From Prolixibacteraceae bacterium JC049 (GTDB lineage: Bacteria; Bacteroidota; Bacteroidia; Bacteroidales; Prolixibacteraceae): a DNA stretch of 64,000 nucleotides. Positions 43,703-53,229 of this stretch are shown piece by piece. The stretch covers positions 458,818 to 522,817 of the forward strand of contig SACZ01000003.1 in NCBI GenBank assembly GCA_023369685.1, in the 5' to 3' direction. The notes beneath the pieces were generated by a model. That model was not told where the DNA came from. It saw only the letters and a list, made by a program, of their open reading frames with translations, and made no database searches. Within the stretch, counting starts at the first letter, position 1, and each line of letters begins with the position of its first letter. The position numbers were made by a program, and so were the translations under genes.

Positions 43703-46700
43703 TTAATCTTCAATGATTAAGCGGATTCCCACGTTGAATACTTTCTGGAATGGCAGGTAACCATCGCGAGTAGCAACAGTACTAAATGAAGGACGATCGC
43801 GCCATGAACCACCACGGGCTACTTTCATCGATTTTCCTTTCCCCCAGTGTTTGTATTCAGAACTAGTCCATTCGGCTACGTTTCCTAGCATATCGTGAAG
43901 TCCCCATGGATTGGCTTTATAACCACCTGTTGATTGAGGAACCAATACGCCATCGTTGAATGCTTCTTCCTTTGGAACAAAGTTGTAGTACTTGAACCTT
44001 CCGTTTTTAGGTCCCATTGGTTTTGGGTCAACGCCAATTACAGCCAAATCGCGTAATGTATAGTCGGCTAAATTTTCGTAAGCCGAGAAGTCGTTGCCAC
44101 TATCGCCAAAGTACATGTCCGAATCGCTACCAGCACGTGCAGCCCACTCCCATTGCTCTTCGGTTGGAAGTGCAATTTTCAAACCTGTTTTTTCTTGTAA
44201 CTTTTGACAGAAAGCATTGGCGCGCTCCCATGTTACTCTAATGGCTGGCATCTCATTTTTATTGGCTGGATATCCCGCAAAAATGTGGTCTTTCCACTGT
44301 TGATCGATGAAACGACTATCATGATCTTTAAAGATGGTACGCAACATGGCATTGGTAATCTCTGTTGTTGCCATCCAGAATGGTTTTTCAATATTTACCA
44401 CACGCTCTTGCTGGTCTGGTTGTCCATCGGCATCTCCCATTACAAATTTACCAGCAGGAATACGTACAAATTCCAATTTCATGCCATTGGCAAGTTCAAC
44501 TGTTTTCTTTAACTGTCCTTTTACTGCAAATTTCTTTTGAAGCTTCTGAGCTGCCTTAGCACTAAGTGGCCATCCCTTCACTGCAACTTCTTTTCGCTTA
44601 GGAGGGAAGTTCTTTGGCATTTCAGGTTCAATTGGTCCTTTAGCCTTTAAACGAGCAACAGCATCGTCAAATTCTTTTTCTCCAACAAGATGTACATTGC
44701 CAAACTCTTGAGCCAACTCGTTTCTACGATCCATCTGGTCGTGTCCACAATATTCAGGAGCTTGGTATTTTCCGTGGTAAGGAACGTTCATGTCGATCCA
44801 TGTGATTAAACGATCCCACTCTTCTTTACTTAATTCTACTCCGTGGTGTCCTTTTTTCAACATCTGAACCAATTCACTGGTATTGTAATAATAATCCATT
44901 GGTTCAAGCGTGTGGAAATCAGACTCACATCCAGGACGGCGTACATATGGATGTAATGCCATGTATGATTTTGAGAATCCATGGTAACCACTCGACTCGT
45001 TACTAGAGAAGTCTGGCATTCCTTTTTCAACTCCATTGTGGCAGCTTACACATTTCTTGTCGATTACTGGTTTCAACTCGGTGTTGTAGGCAACCGGACG
45101 AGTTGGTCCGTGCCATGGAGTAATAATAGCAGGCTTTTTACGCGATGCTTGCGTGAAGCGAGCACGAGGAACCTGATTTTGTGATTCGTGACATCCTACA
45201 CAACTAACTACTTCGCCTGGCATACCTGTTAACCAGCTACGCATTAACTGAAGTGCGGCTCCATCTTCATCCAAAGGTTGAAGAGAAATTGGAGTATTGG
45301 CAGGAATCTTGAAAATTGCAGATCCATCTTTCTCAACCGGAACAGTACCTAAGATACGTTTTACATCCCAGCCTCCTTCGAAACCAATTACATCGTGTCC
45401 TCCTACCTTGTTGTACCCATATTGGTACGCATAAATTCGTAGTTTTTTTACTGCTCCACGAGGAATTCCTTTTAATCCTTGTCCTTCGTAGATGTCGGCA
45501 ATATATACTGTAGATGTTTTGTCTTCTAATCTTACTTTATCAGGAATTACTGGAGGTACAGGACGCTTCTCGTTTACAAATGGCTCAACAAATGCTTCTC
45601 CCGGAGCATTGTATACCAATGTCATGTTATCGAAACGATCTACCAAGTAGATTCCCCAAAGTGCATCTGGTCCTAACTTTGCAGAAACCAGGAAGAAGTT
45701 TTCATCCAGTGGGTATGGAGTAAGGAACTGAGGCCATACACCATCTACCAATCTATCTTTAATAATAGGTTCTACCTTTTTACCATAACCAGGAATTTCC
45801 TGAACAACTCCGCTAGCTTCTTTTCTACCTTTTTTAGGGTCGAAAATCATTAGACGACCAGAACGTGCTACTCCGTGGTGCCCCGAAACAATGGTTACAA
45901 ATTCGCCGTTCTTTCCAGGAATAGGACGAGCATCGAACATCGAGTTAGGGAAGTAAGATCCACTACCATAGTATTCTTTTTTGGCTGTTCCATCCGGATT
46001 CATGTGCATTAGAATACGAGTGAAATAGTGCGAGTTATCGGTGTATTCCCAACGCAGGTAACATACTCTACCATTGTTCAAGATAACTGGGTTCCAGTCA
46101 CAGTCTTGTCCAAAGTTAAGTTGGCGCAAGTGAGATGTTTTTGGATCCAACAAGAATAAGTCGGAAGTTGGAGAACTACCACTAATACAAGGAACTCCAA
46201 CATAACCGGCAGTGCTGGATAGAATAATTCTGCCATCAGGAAGATAACATGCATCGAAGAAGTCAATATCTCCATATTTACTCGGAGTTAGCTGTTTAAC
46301 TTCTTTCGTGGTGGTATTCATTTCGAATACATGCCAGCGTTTATCTTCACCTACCGAAGAAAACAACATACGATCTCCATTCCAGTGTAGATCTACATCT
46401 TTTACAGGTGCTCCTCTTTCTGTTTTTAATACCGAAGAAACTTTAGGGTCATCCTGAAGATTTGAGATTTTACAAATTTCGTTATTCCAGCCATTTCTGC
46501 GGATGTTGGCATTGGTTGTCCAGTTGTTATGGTTACGACCAATTTGTCTTGCCATTGCTCTATTGGCATTGGGTACAACTTGACGAATTGCAAAAATCTC
46601 TTTATCCTTAAGTACAGGGTTCTTTAATAATACCGAACGATGTAATTTTAAGAATGCCTTGATTTCTTTTATTGCTTTAGGATTATTCTGGTATAAATCG

Positions 46701-47146
46701 TTTTTTAATTCTTCTACTTTTTTCTGATAACCATCCAGTTTAGCCATGTAGTTTTTGGCATATTTGCTTTGTTTCGGATAGTTCTCAACGATGTGTTGCA
46801 TCAAACGTTTTGTTCCTTCAAATGAAACTGCTTTCAACTCATACTGAATAGCAACAACTCTATTCATATCGTTTAGCAGTTTATCGGCACTTTTTCCTTC
46901 AAAGGAAGATAGTGTATTGATTTTTTGTTTGAAATAAGTACGCTCATTAAGCTCTCGTAGCTTATTATTAAGCGCCTTTTTCATCTTCTCGCTAGCCGGA
47001 ATATCCGGCTTTTTCTTTGTTGCTTCAAACACACCTGCTTCTTTCGCCCCAACATAGTTAGGTGTGGCAATAGTTACAAAAAACAAAGCGGTTAACAACA
47101 ATAATTTAAAGCTTCCCTTCATCATGTCAATGAATTTCAATTTCAA
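43703..47146 (-). CDS. HzsA-like di-haem protein fused to a SUMF1 domain
   Basis: 1147 residues with signal peptide (cleavage near residue 34; ATG also at codons 8 and 9). After a helical region (about 45-200) comes a WD40/beta-propeller-like part with YLPDGRIILSS, a hydrazine-synthase-alpha-like middle domain, and two haem-c sites: CVGCH near residue 650 and CVSCH near 699. The C-terminal 260 residues form a SUMF1 domain (VRIPAGKFVMG, LPTEEQWEWAARAG, GLHDMLGNVAEWT, NVGIRLI), again without the two FGE cysteines. Proteins of this layout are named HzsA-related in Bacteroidota and Planctomycetota; they are not proof of anammox. A consensus promoter lies at 47294-47325. Function unknown, probably periplasmic redox. 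Confidence 0.78.
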   Translation of the reverse strand: MKLKFIDMMKGSFKLLLLTALFFVTIATPNYVGAKEAGVFEATKKKPDIPASEKMKKALNNKLRELNERTYFKQKINTLSSFEGKSADKLLNDMNRVVAIQYELKAVSFEGTKRLMQHIVENYPKQSKYAKNYMAKLDGYQKKVEELKNDLYQNNPKAIKEIKAFLKLHRSVLLKNPVLKDKEIFAIRQVVPNANRAMARQIGRNHNNWTTNANIRRNGWNNEICKISNLQDDPKVSSVLKTERGAPVKDVDLHWNGDRMLFSSVGEDKRWHVFEMNTTTKEVKQLTPSKYGDIDFFDACYLPDGRIILSSTAGYVGVPCISGSSPTSDLFLLDPKTSHLRQLNFGQDCDWNPVILNNGRVCYLRWEYTDNSHYFTRILMHMNPDGTAKKEYYGSGSYFPNSMFDARPIPGKNGEFVTIVSGHHGVARSGRLMIFDPKKGRKEASGVVQEIPGYGKKVEPIIKDRLVDGVWPQFLTPYPLDENFFLVSAKLGPDALWGIYLVDRFDNMTLVYNAPGEAFVEPFVNEKRPVPPVIPDKVRLEDKTSTVYIADIYEGQGLKGIPRGAVKKLRIYAYQYGYNKVGGHDVIGFEGGWDVKRILGTVPVEKDGSAIFKIPANTPISLQPLDEDGAALQLMRSWLTGMPGEVVSCVGCHESQNQVPRARFTQASRKKPAIITPWHGPTRPVAYNTELKPVIDKKCVSCHNGVEKGMPDFSSNESSGYHGFSKSYMALHPYVRRPGCESDFHTLEPMDYYYNTSELVQMLKKGHHGVELSKEEWDRLITWIDMNVPYHGKYQAPEYCGHDQMDRRNELAQEFGNVHLVGEKEFDDAVARLKAKGPIEPEMPKNFPPKRKEVAVKGWPLSAKAAQKLQKKFAVKGQLKKTVELANGMKLEFVRIPAGKFVMGDADGQPDQQERVVNIEKPFWMATTEITNAMLRTIFKDHDSRFIDQQWKDHIFAGYPANKNEMPAIRVTWERANAFCQKLQEKTGLKIALPTEEQWEWAARAGSDSDMYFGDSGNDFSAYENLADYTLRDLAVIGVDPKPMGPKNGRFKYYNFVPKEEAFNDGVLVPQSTGGYKANPWGLHDMLGNVAEWTSSEYKHWGKGKSMKVARGGSWRDRPSFSTVATRDGYLPFQKVFNVGIRLIIED

Positions 47147-47293
47147 TTATTATTCTTTTTAATTCAATCAGGTTTGATCCGATAATAGTAAAGAAATAAA
47201 CATTAATAATTGCCCAAAATGGATTATTTCTTGAACTATTTTTATTAGTCAATTCAAATACGAACTGATATTTCGAATATGAATTTCTGTTAG

Positions 47294-47325
47294 CAAACCT
47301 ATAAAATAAACTTCTCATATACAAA
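47294..47325 (-). promoter_or_regulatory. Promoter of the HzsA-like gene
   Basis: On the minus strand TTTG (47325-47322) is followed after exactly 20 nt by TAGGTTTG (47301-47294), a full consensus match. The 5' leader is about 140 nt. Confidence 0.65.
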
Positions 47326-47329
47326 TGGG

Positions 47330-47665
47330 TAACCGCATTATTTTTTGAGACTATATATGAACCTAAAATGAAAAAGTAGTTCAAAAAGCAATCTGTTTTC
47401 ATTAGATTTTTTCGAAAGAAACGAGAATACAAGGCGACGAATTTTGATGTGTATGGTTATTTATTCTTTGTTTAATTTGAAAAATGACTATATTGAAAAT
47501 TCAAATAACGATACAGAATTATTTGTTGCTCGAATTAGATGGGGATTAAATAAGAGCATAGTTTGGTTTTCTGTGGTTTACATGAAAGGGTTAGATAGAA
47601 TATTTTGACAGTACTTGAATTGTCTTTGCCTTTAATGGAAAGATTGTGCCCAAAAATAACCTGAG
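47330..47665. other. Intergenic stretch between the HzsA-like and ECF sigma genes
   Basis: AT-rich, with no coding frame of its own. It must carry the promoter for the sigma gene; TTTTGACA at 47603 with TGTCTTTG at 47621 is the best guess but the spacing is short. Confidence 0.4.
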
Positions 47666-48268
47666 ATGATGATTGAGAAGACAGTGGAAACCAAATGCGA
47701 TAAGGATGTATGGCAAGACTTTAAAAGAGAGAAAAGCTATGCATTGTCTTATATATACCATCAAAATATTGACTTCCTTTTTGCATATGGCAAAAAGTTT
47801 ACCTCCGATGAAGAACTTGTCTTAGATGTTATCCAGGATCTGTTTTGCTATTTAATAGAAAAAAGAAAACAGTTAGGTAAAGCAGAGAATATACGAATGT
47901 ATCTATTAAAAGCATTCCGGCGTCGACTTCAGAAAGAGATTGGAAAGAGACATCGGGAGCGGGAATTAAACAATGATTTAGCTATTCCAACACTTGAATT
48001 TACTATAGAAGAAGAAGTTATTTTGGAAGAAGAAGTGGAGGAAAAGCAGAATGAGATACGTCGAGGACTCAAAAAAATGAAATCGCAACAGCAAGAAGCA
48101 TTGTATTATCGTTTTAGTTGTGGTATGGATTACGAGCAAGTTAGTGGTGTAATGGAGATTTCAGTCGTGTTAGCTAGGCAGTTGGTATCCAGAGGAGTTA
48201 ATGTGCTACGAAAGCATATGAAAGAGTCGGGTTTCATCTTTTTTCTATTTAATTGGAAAAAGTTTTAA
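47666..48268 (+). CDS. ECF-type RNA polymerase sigma factor
   Basis: 200 residues. Region 2 is recognised around LVLDVIQDLFCYLIEKRKQL and region 4 around MKSQQQEALYYRFSCGMDYEQVSGVMEIS. No anti-sigma domain is fused. The next gene (69 nt on) is a FecR anti-sigma, then SusC with STN domain, the standard three-part trans-envelope circuit. It probably drives susC and following genes. Confidence 0.9.
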   Translation: MMIEKTVETKCDKDVWQDFKREKSYALSYIYHQNIDFLFAYGKKFTSDEELVLDVIQDLFCYLIEKRKQLGKAENIRMYLLKAFRRRLQKEIGKRHRERELNNDLAIPTLEFTIEEEVILEEEVEEKQNEIRRGLKKMKSQQQEALYYRFSCGMDYEQVSGVMEISVVLARQLVSRGVNVLRKHMKESGFIFFLFNWKKF

Positions 48269-48336
48269 TAAACTTTTTTATAAAAACTGTCACAAATGTA
48301 TTTCTCATCCCTATTAGTATATAGATAGGGATAGTT

Positions 48337-49539
48337 ATGACGAAAAATATATATACAAAAAAATCTGTAGAGCAGCTTCTCGAAGATGATGCATTTATTG
48401 CCTTGGTAAGAGGCGGAAAGATAGATTGGGAAGAATTTTTACTTCAAAATAAGGATAACAAGTCAAGCTTGTTGGAGGCAAAGAGAATTATTTCAGCACT
48501 GCAATTTTCAGAGGACAGGTTGGGGCATAAAAGAAAAATTGACCTTTGGCAGAAGTTGGAGATTGTTCAGTTAAAAAGTAGCAAACGATATTTAAGGATT
48601 AGAATATTGCAGTCAGTAGCTGCGTGTATGTTGTTTTTGTTATCTCTCGGAGGGGGCTTTTATTGGTATAATGAAAGTATGACTGCTGATTATGAGTTTG
48701 CAGCAAACGAGAGCCCCGTACAGAAGGGGAAGACACTTTTAGTATTATCTACAGGAGAAGCCATTCAACTTAAACATGAGCAGGCAACCATAAAAGTAGA
48801 AAACGAAGGAAAAGAAATTTGTATAGTTAATGACACTACATTAAAAAACCTTGAACCTGCTAAAATCATAAAAAAGGAAATTAAGCTTACCGAGGTAGTT
48901 GTACCGTTTGGTAAGAACCTGAGTTTAACCTTAAGTGATGGCACCAAAGTATGGTTGAATGCCGGTAGTCGTTTTGCTTTCCCACAGAAATTTGAAGGTA
49001 AATACCGAAAAGTACACCTAGATGGGGAAGGGTATTTTGAAGTGGCTAAGATGAAACATCATCCATTTATTCTGACTTCTAATCATGCCAATATTGAGGT
49101 GTTGGGAACTAAATTCAATGTGAGTACTTATGATGCTGATGACTATAGTGAAACAGTATTGTTAGAGGGAAGTGTGAAAGTAATGGGGCGTAATAAACTA
49201 CTAAATGAAAAGGTAATTATTGAGCCAGGTCAATCAGCAACCTATAATACAACCGAAAAGAAAATGGCGGTTGTGGAAATTGAGGAGCCAGAGAAAAACA
49301 TTGCATGGATAAATGGATGGTATGAATATAAGGATGTTTCTCTGGATAAAGTATTGAAGAAGCTTGAACGGTACTATAATGTGAAGTTTATATACGATGA
49401 AAATAAAATAAAAAAGGCATTGCCTATTTCAGGAAAACTAGACCTAAAAAGTTCCATTGAAAACGTAATGCCAATACTGTCAGGTGTGACAGGTGTAAAT
49501 TATATTATAACTAGTAATTATATATTAATTAAACACTAA
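48337..49539 (+). CDS. FecR-family anti-sigma factor
   Basis: 400 residues, longer than the first FecR. One membrane helix lies at about 92-112 (SVAACMLFLLSLGGGFYW). The periplasmic part has VPFGKNLSLTLSDGTKVWLNAGS, VHLDGEGYFEVAK and VLGTKFNVSTYD, plus C-terminal YKDVSLDKVLKKLERYYNV. It lies between its sigma gene and susC and should relay the signal from the STN domain. Confidence 0.93.
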   Translation: MTKNIYTKKSVEQLLEDDAFIALVRGGKIDWEEFLLQNKDNKSSLLEAKRIISALQFSEDRLGHKRKIDLWQKLEIVQLKSSKRYLRIRILQSVAACMLFLLSLGGGFYWYNESMTADYEFAANESPVQKGKTLLVLSTGEAIQLKHEQATIKVENEGKEICIVNDTTLKNLEPAKIIKKEIKLTEVVVPFGKNLSLTLSDGTKVWLNAGSRFAFPQKFEGKYRKVHLDGEGYFEVAKMKHHPFILTSNHANIEVLGTKFNVSTYDADDYSETVLLEGSVKVMGRNKLLNEKVIIEPGQSATYNTTEKKMAVVEIEEPEKNIAWINGWYEYKDVSLDKVLKKLERYYNVKFIYDENKIKKALPISGKLDLKSSIENVMPILSGVTGVNYIITSNYILIKH

Positions 49540-49593
49540 AATGTAGCATATGATGATTATGAACTAACTAACTATCTATCTGAAGGGAAGGAA

Positions 49594-49626
49594 GAAAACC
49601 GGGAAGTTGGCGCCTCGCCGGTTTTC
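49594..49626 (+). promoter_or_regulatory. Hairpin between fecR and susC (second locus)
   Basis: A perfect 9-bp stem (49594-49602 with 49618-49626) has an inner GGCGCC palindrome. It lies 44 nt before the susC ATG, mirroring the hairpins before the other susC. Confidence 0.55.
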
Positions 49627-49669
49627 AATGTTTATTAAAAATTGTACTAATAACAAACATTACAAATTT

Positions 49670-52600
49670 ATGAAAAAAATGTTGAATGGTTGCGGCTATT
49701 GTTATGGTTTGCGGTCAGAATTATTTTTGAAGATGAAACTAATAGCATTTATACTATTTGCATCCATCTTTACGGTTTCAGCTAGTACTTATTCACAGCA
49801 AGTCTATTTTACCATGGATATGGAAAAAGCCACAGTAAAGGCTGTTTTGGATAAGATTGAAAAAGAGAGCGAATTTATTTTTCTATATAGCGAGAAATCA
49901 GTCGATTTGAATCGAGAAGTTGACGTTAAAGTGGATAGCCAAAACGTAGAGAAGATCTTAAATATATTATTTGATGATACCGATAATTGCTATGAAATTG
50001 TGGATCGTCAGATTGCTATATTGAAGAAGAAAAAAGATGCCAGAAAAGTGTTTTCTAAAGGTATTATTCAGCAAAAGAAGGATACACGAATTAAAGTAGC
50101 CGGAGTCGTTACAGATGCAAAATCGAGTCCTTTGCCTGGTGCTTCTGTTGTTGTAGAAGGAAGTACGCGAGGTGTTACTACCGATTTTGATGGAAAGTAC
50201 GAAATAAAGGTTAAACCTACCGATAAGCTGTTGTTTTCATTTATAGGAATGGTTAGTCAGACTATTCCGGTAGAAGGAAAAACTAAAATTGATGTAAAAC
50301 TTGTAGATAAATCAGAAGAGTTAGCTGATGTTACAATAGTTGCTTTTGGTAAACAAAAGAAAGAATCGGTAGTATCTTCAATTACAACAGTTGATGTGAA
50401 GAGCTTGCAGGCGATGCCTACCAGTAATATAACTACCGCACTGGCAGGACAAATGACAGGACTTATTTCTTATCAATCTACAGGTGCTCCTGGTGACGAT
50501 AATGCACAGTTTTTTATTCGAAATGCTGCTTCTTTTGGTAATAACGTTCAAGAGCCTCTTATTTTAATTGATAATGTAGAGGTTGATTCCAGACAAATTT
50601 CTCGTTTGAGTCCAGATGATATTGCTTCATTTTCTATCTTAAAGGATGCTGCAGCAACAGCATTGTATGGAGCACGAGGAGGTAATGGAGTTGTACTTAT
50701 TACAACCAAAGAAGGACGAGAGGGAAAAACTCAAGTTAATGTTCGCGTTGAATCTTCTTTGTCAATGCCTACTAATGAAGTTGAAATTGCAGATCCGATA
50801 ACTTATATGCAATCATATAATGAGGCTGTTTTAACTCGAGACCCAACGGCTGCGCCACGCTATTCTTTTCAAAAAATTGAAAATACTCAGAATCCGAATA
50901 GAAACCCTTATGTCTATCCTGCAAACAATTGGTTAGACGACTTGACAAGGGATTACTCTATAAACAAAAGAGCTAATGTCTCTTTAAGTGGAGGGGGTAA
51001 AGTTGCTTCCTATTATGTTGCAGCTTCTTACTCGCAAGATCAGGGGATTCTGGAAGTTGATAATAATAACCCTTGGGACACAAATATTAATTACCAAAAA
51101 TTTACTTTGCGTTCAAACACAAATATAAATGTAGGGCCTGAAACTAAATTAAATATTCGTCTCAGTGGTTCTTTTGATGATTACTCCGGACCTATTGGTG
51201 AAAAAGGTAGTGGCGGAAAAAATACTTACAACAGAGCAATGAATGCTGACCCTGTAGGTTTTGCTCCGGTTTATAGACCAGACTATTCTACTCAGCATGT
51301 ACCTTATTTGTTATTTGGAAATTCTCCTGCTGGAAATAGAGTTAATCCTTATGCAGAGCTAATGAAGGGATATGAAGATAACAAAGCCAGTACCTTATCA
51401 GCTCAAGTTGAATTACATCAAAAATTAAACTTCATAACAGATGGCCTAAAGTTTAAATTTATTACCAATATATCTCGTTATGGACAATTTAGCTTGGAAA
51501 GATCATACATCCCTTACTATTTTTCCCTGAGTGAAGATGATTATTTTCCTCATTTAGATGCACAAACACCAGAACATGATGGATATTTTCTTAATGCTGT
51601 AAATCCAGATGAAGGTAGTCGTTTTATTGATTATGCAGGGAATAGTCAGAAAGTAACTTCTACTATTTATTCAGAAGCTTCTTTTACGTATAATAAAGAG
51701 TTTAATGATCATACTGTAGGTGGCTTATTAGTAGGTTCTGTACGTGATTTCCTATCAGGAGCACCTAAGATAGATAACTTATCACAAAGTCTTTTAAATC
51801 AATCTCTGCCAAAGCGAAATATCAGTATCGCAGGACGTGTAACCTATGGGTATAAGAGTAAGTATTTTGCAGAGGCTAACTTTGGTCTAAATGGATCGGA
51901 ACGTTTTGCCAAAGGTGATCGTTTTGGTTTTTTTCCATCAATAGGTTTAGGTTGGGGAATGCACAAGGAGCCTTTCTTTGAAAACTTGGGATTGAATCGA
52001 ATTTTCTCAAAACTTAAGTTACGTGGAACTTATGGTATGGCAGGTAATGATAACCTAGGGGGCCCTAATCGTTTCTATTATATGTCGAGAGTTGATCTTG
52101 ATGGAAGAAGGGGTGGTTACTGGGGGAGTGATCCTACAGTTGGATTATATCAAGTGCCTACTGTTAATGTTATAAGTCCTGGTAACAGAGATATTACATG
52201 GGAAATTACCTATAAATCAAACCTAGCAATGGAAATTGGGATGTTTGATGGAAAACTGAATATTGTTCCTGAAGTTTATAGAGAACGTCGAACCAATATT
52301 TTGCAGGCACGAACAGATATCCCTTACGCTTTAGGTCTTCCTTATAATTTGTATAGTAATGTACAGGAAAATGTAGCTACTGGTTTTGAATGCTCAGCAG
52401 ATTTTAAGCATAGTATAGGTGAGGATCTATGGTTTATTCTTCGAGGGAATTTTACTTATGGCACAGCAGAAGTAACCAAAATAGATCAGATTGGTGTTGA
52501 CAGAGCACCGTGGACATCTCGTTTAGGACATTCCCCTGCTCAGGTTTTTGGTTTTGTTGCAGAACATTTATTTGTTGATCAAAATGAGGTAGATAATTCA

Positions 52601-53221
52601 GCTGATCAATCGGCCTTAGGTGCTGAGGTAATGGCAGGAGATATCAAATATGTTGATATTAATGGAGATGGAGTAATAAATAATTATGATCGCGTTCCTA
52701 TTGGTCATCCTAAATCACCGGAAATTCAGTATGGTTTTGGTGCTTCGTTTGGATATAAAAATTGGGATTTTTCGTGTTTCTTTCAAGGACAGGGACGTTA
52801 TTCTTTTTGGTTGAATCCGGGTAAGATTGCACCATTCTTAGAAACTCGAAATAACAATGAACCACGTGGAGGTAACAGGGCTTTACTGCAATGGGTTCAG
52901 GATAACAGATGGACAGAACATAATAGGGATTTACATGCTCAATGGCCACGTTTTTCTCTTACTTCGAATGTCGGTAATGCTAATAACTTTCAAACTAGTA
53001 CCTATTTTATGAGAACCACTTCATATTTGCGACTTAAGCAGTTGGAAGTAGGCTATTCTTTCAAAAAACTTAGTTTTATGGATATTCGAGCTTATTTAAG
53101 TGGCTCTAACCTTCTGGTTTTCTCTGGTTTTGATATGTGGGATCCTGAAATGGCTGGTAATGGGCTGGCTTATCCTCTTCAGAAAGTATTCAATTTCGGT
53201 CTTCAGATTAACTTCAAGTAA
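49670..53221 (+). CDS. SusC/RagA TonB-dependent transporter with STN domain (second locus)
   Basis: 1183 residues from ATG 49670. A TTG at 49607 is in frame but would place the leader hairpin inside the gene, and the same context (ACAAATTTATGAAAAAAA) precedes the other susC start. A signal peptide (to about residue 43, STYSQQ) is followed by the STN domain (about 46-118), a beta domain with SSPLPGASVVVEGSTRG, the TonB-type segment ADVTIVAFGKQKKES, plug and barrel. It pairs with the SusD 9 nt downstream. Confidence 0.95.
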   Translation: MKKMLNGCGYCYGLRSELFLKMKLIAFILFASIFTVSASTYSQQVYFTMDMEKATVKAVLDKIEKESEFIFLYSEKSVDLNREVDVKVDSQNVEKILNILFDDTDNCYEIVDRQIAILKKKKDARKVFSKGIIQQKKDTRIKVAGVVTDAKSSPLPGASVVVEGSTRGVTTDFDGKYEIKVKPTDKLLFSFIGMVSQTIPVEGKTKIDVKLVDKSEELADVTIVAFGKQKKESVVSSITTVDVKSLQAMPTSNITTALAGQMTGLISYQSTGAPGDDNAQFFIRNAASFGNNVQEPLILIDNVEVDSRQISRLSPDDIASFSILKDAAATALYGARGGNGVVLITTKEGREGKTQVNVRVESSLSMPTNEVEIADPITYMQSYNEAVLTRDPTAAPRYSFQKIENTQNPNRNPYVYPANNWLDDLTRDYSINKRANVSLSGGGKVASYYVAASYSQDQGILEVDNNNPWDTNINYQKFTLRSNTNINVGPETKLNIRLSGSFDDYSGPIGEKGSGGKNTYNRAMNADPVGFAPVYRPDYSTQHVPYLLFGNSPAGNRVNPYAELMKGYEDNKASTLSAQVELHQKLNFITDGLKFKFITNISRYGQFSLERSYIPYYFSLSEDDYFPHLDAQTPEHDGYFLNAVNPDEGSRFIDYAGNSQKVTSTIYSEASFTYNKEFNDHTVGGLLVGSVRDFLSGAPKIDNLSQSLLNQSLPKRNISIAGRVTYGYKSKYFAEANFGLNGSERFAKGDRFGFFPSIGLGWGMHKEPFFENLGLNRIFSKLKLRGTYGMAGNDNLGGPNRFYYMSRVDLDGRRGGYWGSDPTVGLYQVPTVNVISPGNRDITWEITYKSNLAMEIGMFDGKLNIVPEVYRERRTNILQARTDIPYALGLPYNLYSNVQENVATGFECSADFKHSIGEDLWFILRGNFTYGTAEVTKIDQIGVDRAPWTSRLGHSPAQVFGFVAEHLFVDQNEVDNSADQSALGAEVMAGDIKYVDINGDGVINNYDRVPIGHPKSPEIQYGFGASFGYKNWDFSCFFQGQGRYSFWLNPGKIAPFLETRNNNEPRGGNRALLQWVQDNRWTEHNRDLHAQWPRFSLTSNVGNANNFQTSTYFMRTTSYLRLKQLEVGYSFKKLSFMDIRAYLSGSNLLVFSGFDMWDPEMAGNGLAYPLQKVFNFGLQINFK

Positions 53222-53229
53222 TTAAAAAA

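Noticed and set aside
43703-47146. Evidence for anammox (hydrazine synthase)
   Set aside because: Only an HzsA-like arrangement is seen, with no HzsB/HzsC genes; the related protein family occurs in organisms that do not perform anammox.
47127-47432. Minus-strand ORF of 101 codons upstream of the HzsA-like gene
   Set aside because: It overlaps the start of that gene and its consensus promoter at 47294-47325, and the translation is rich in F/Y/N with no motif.
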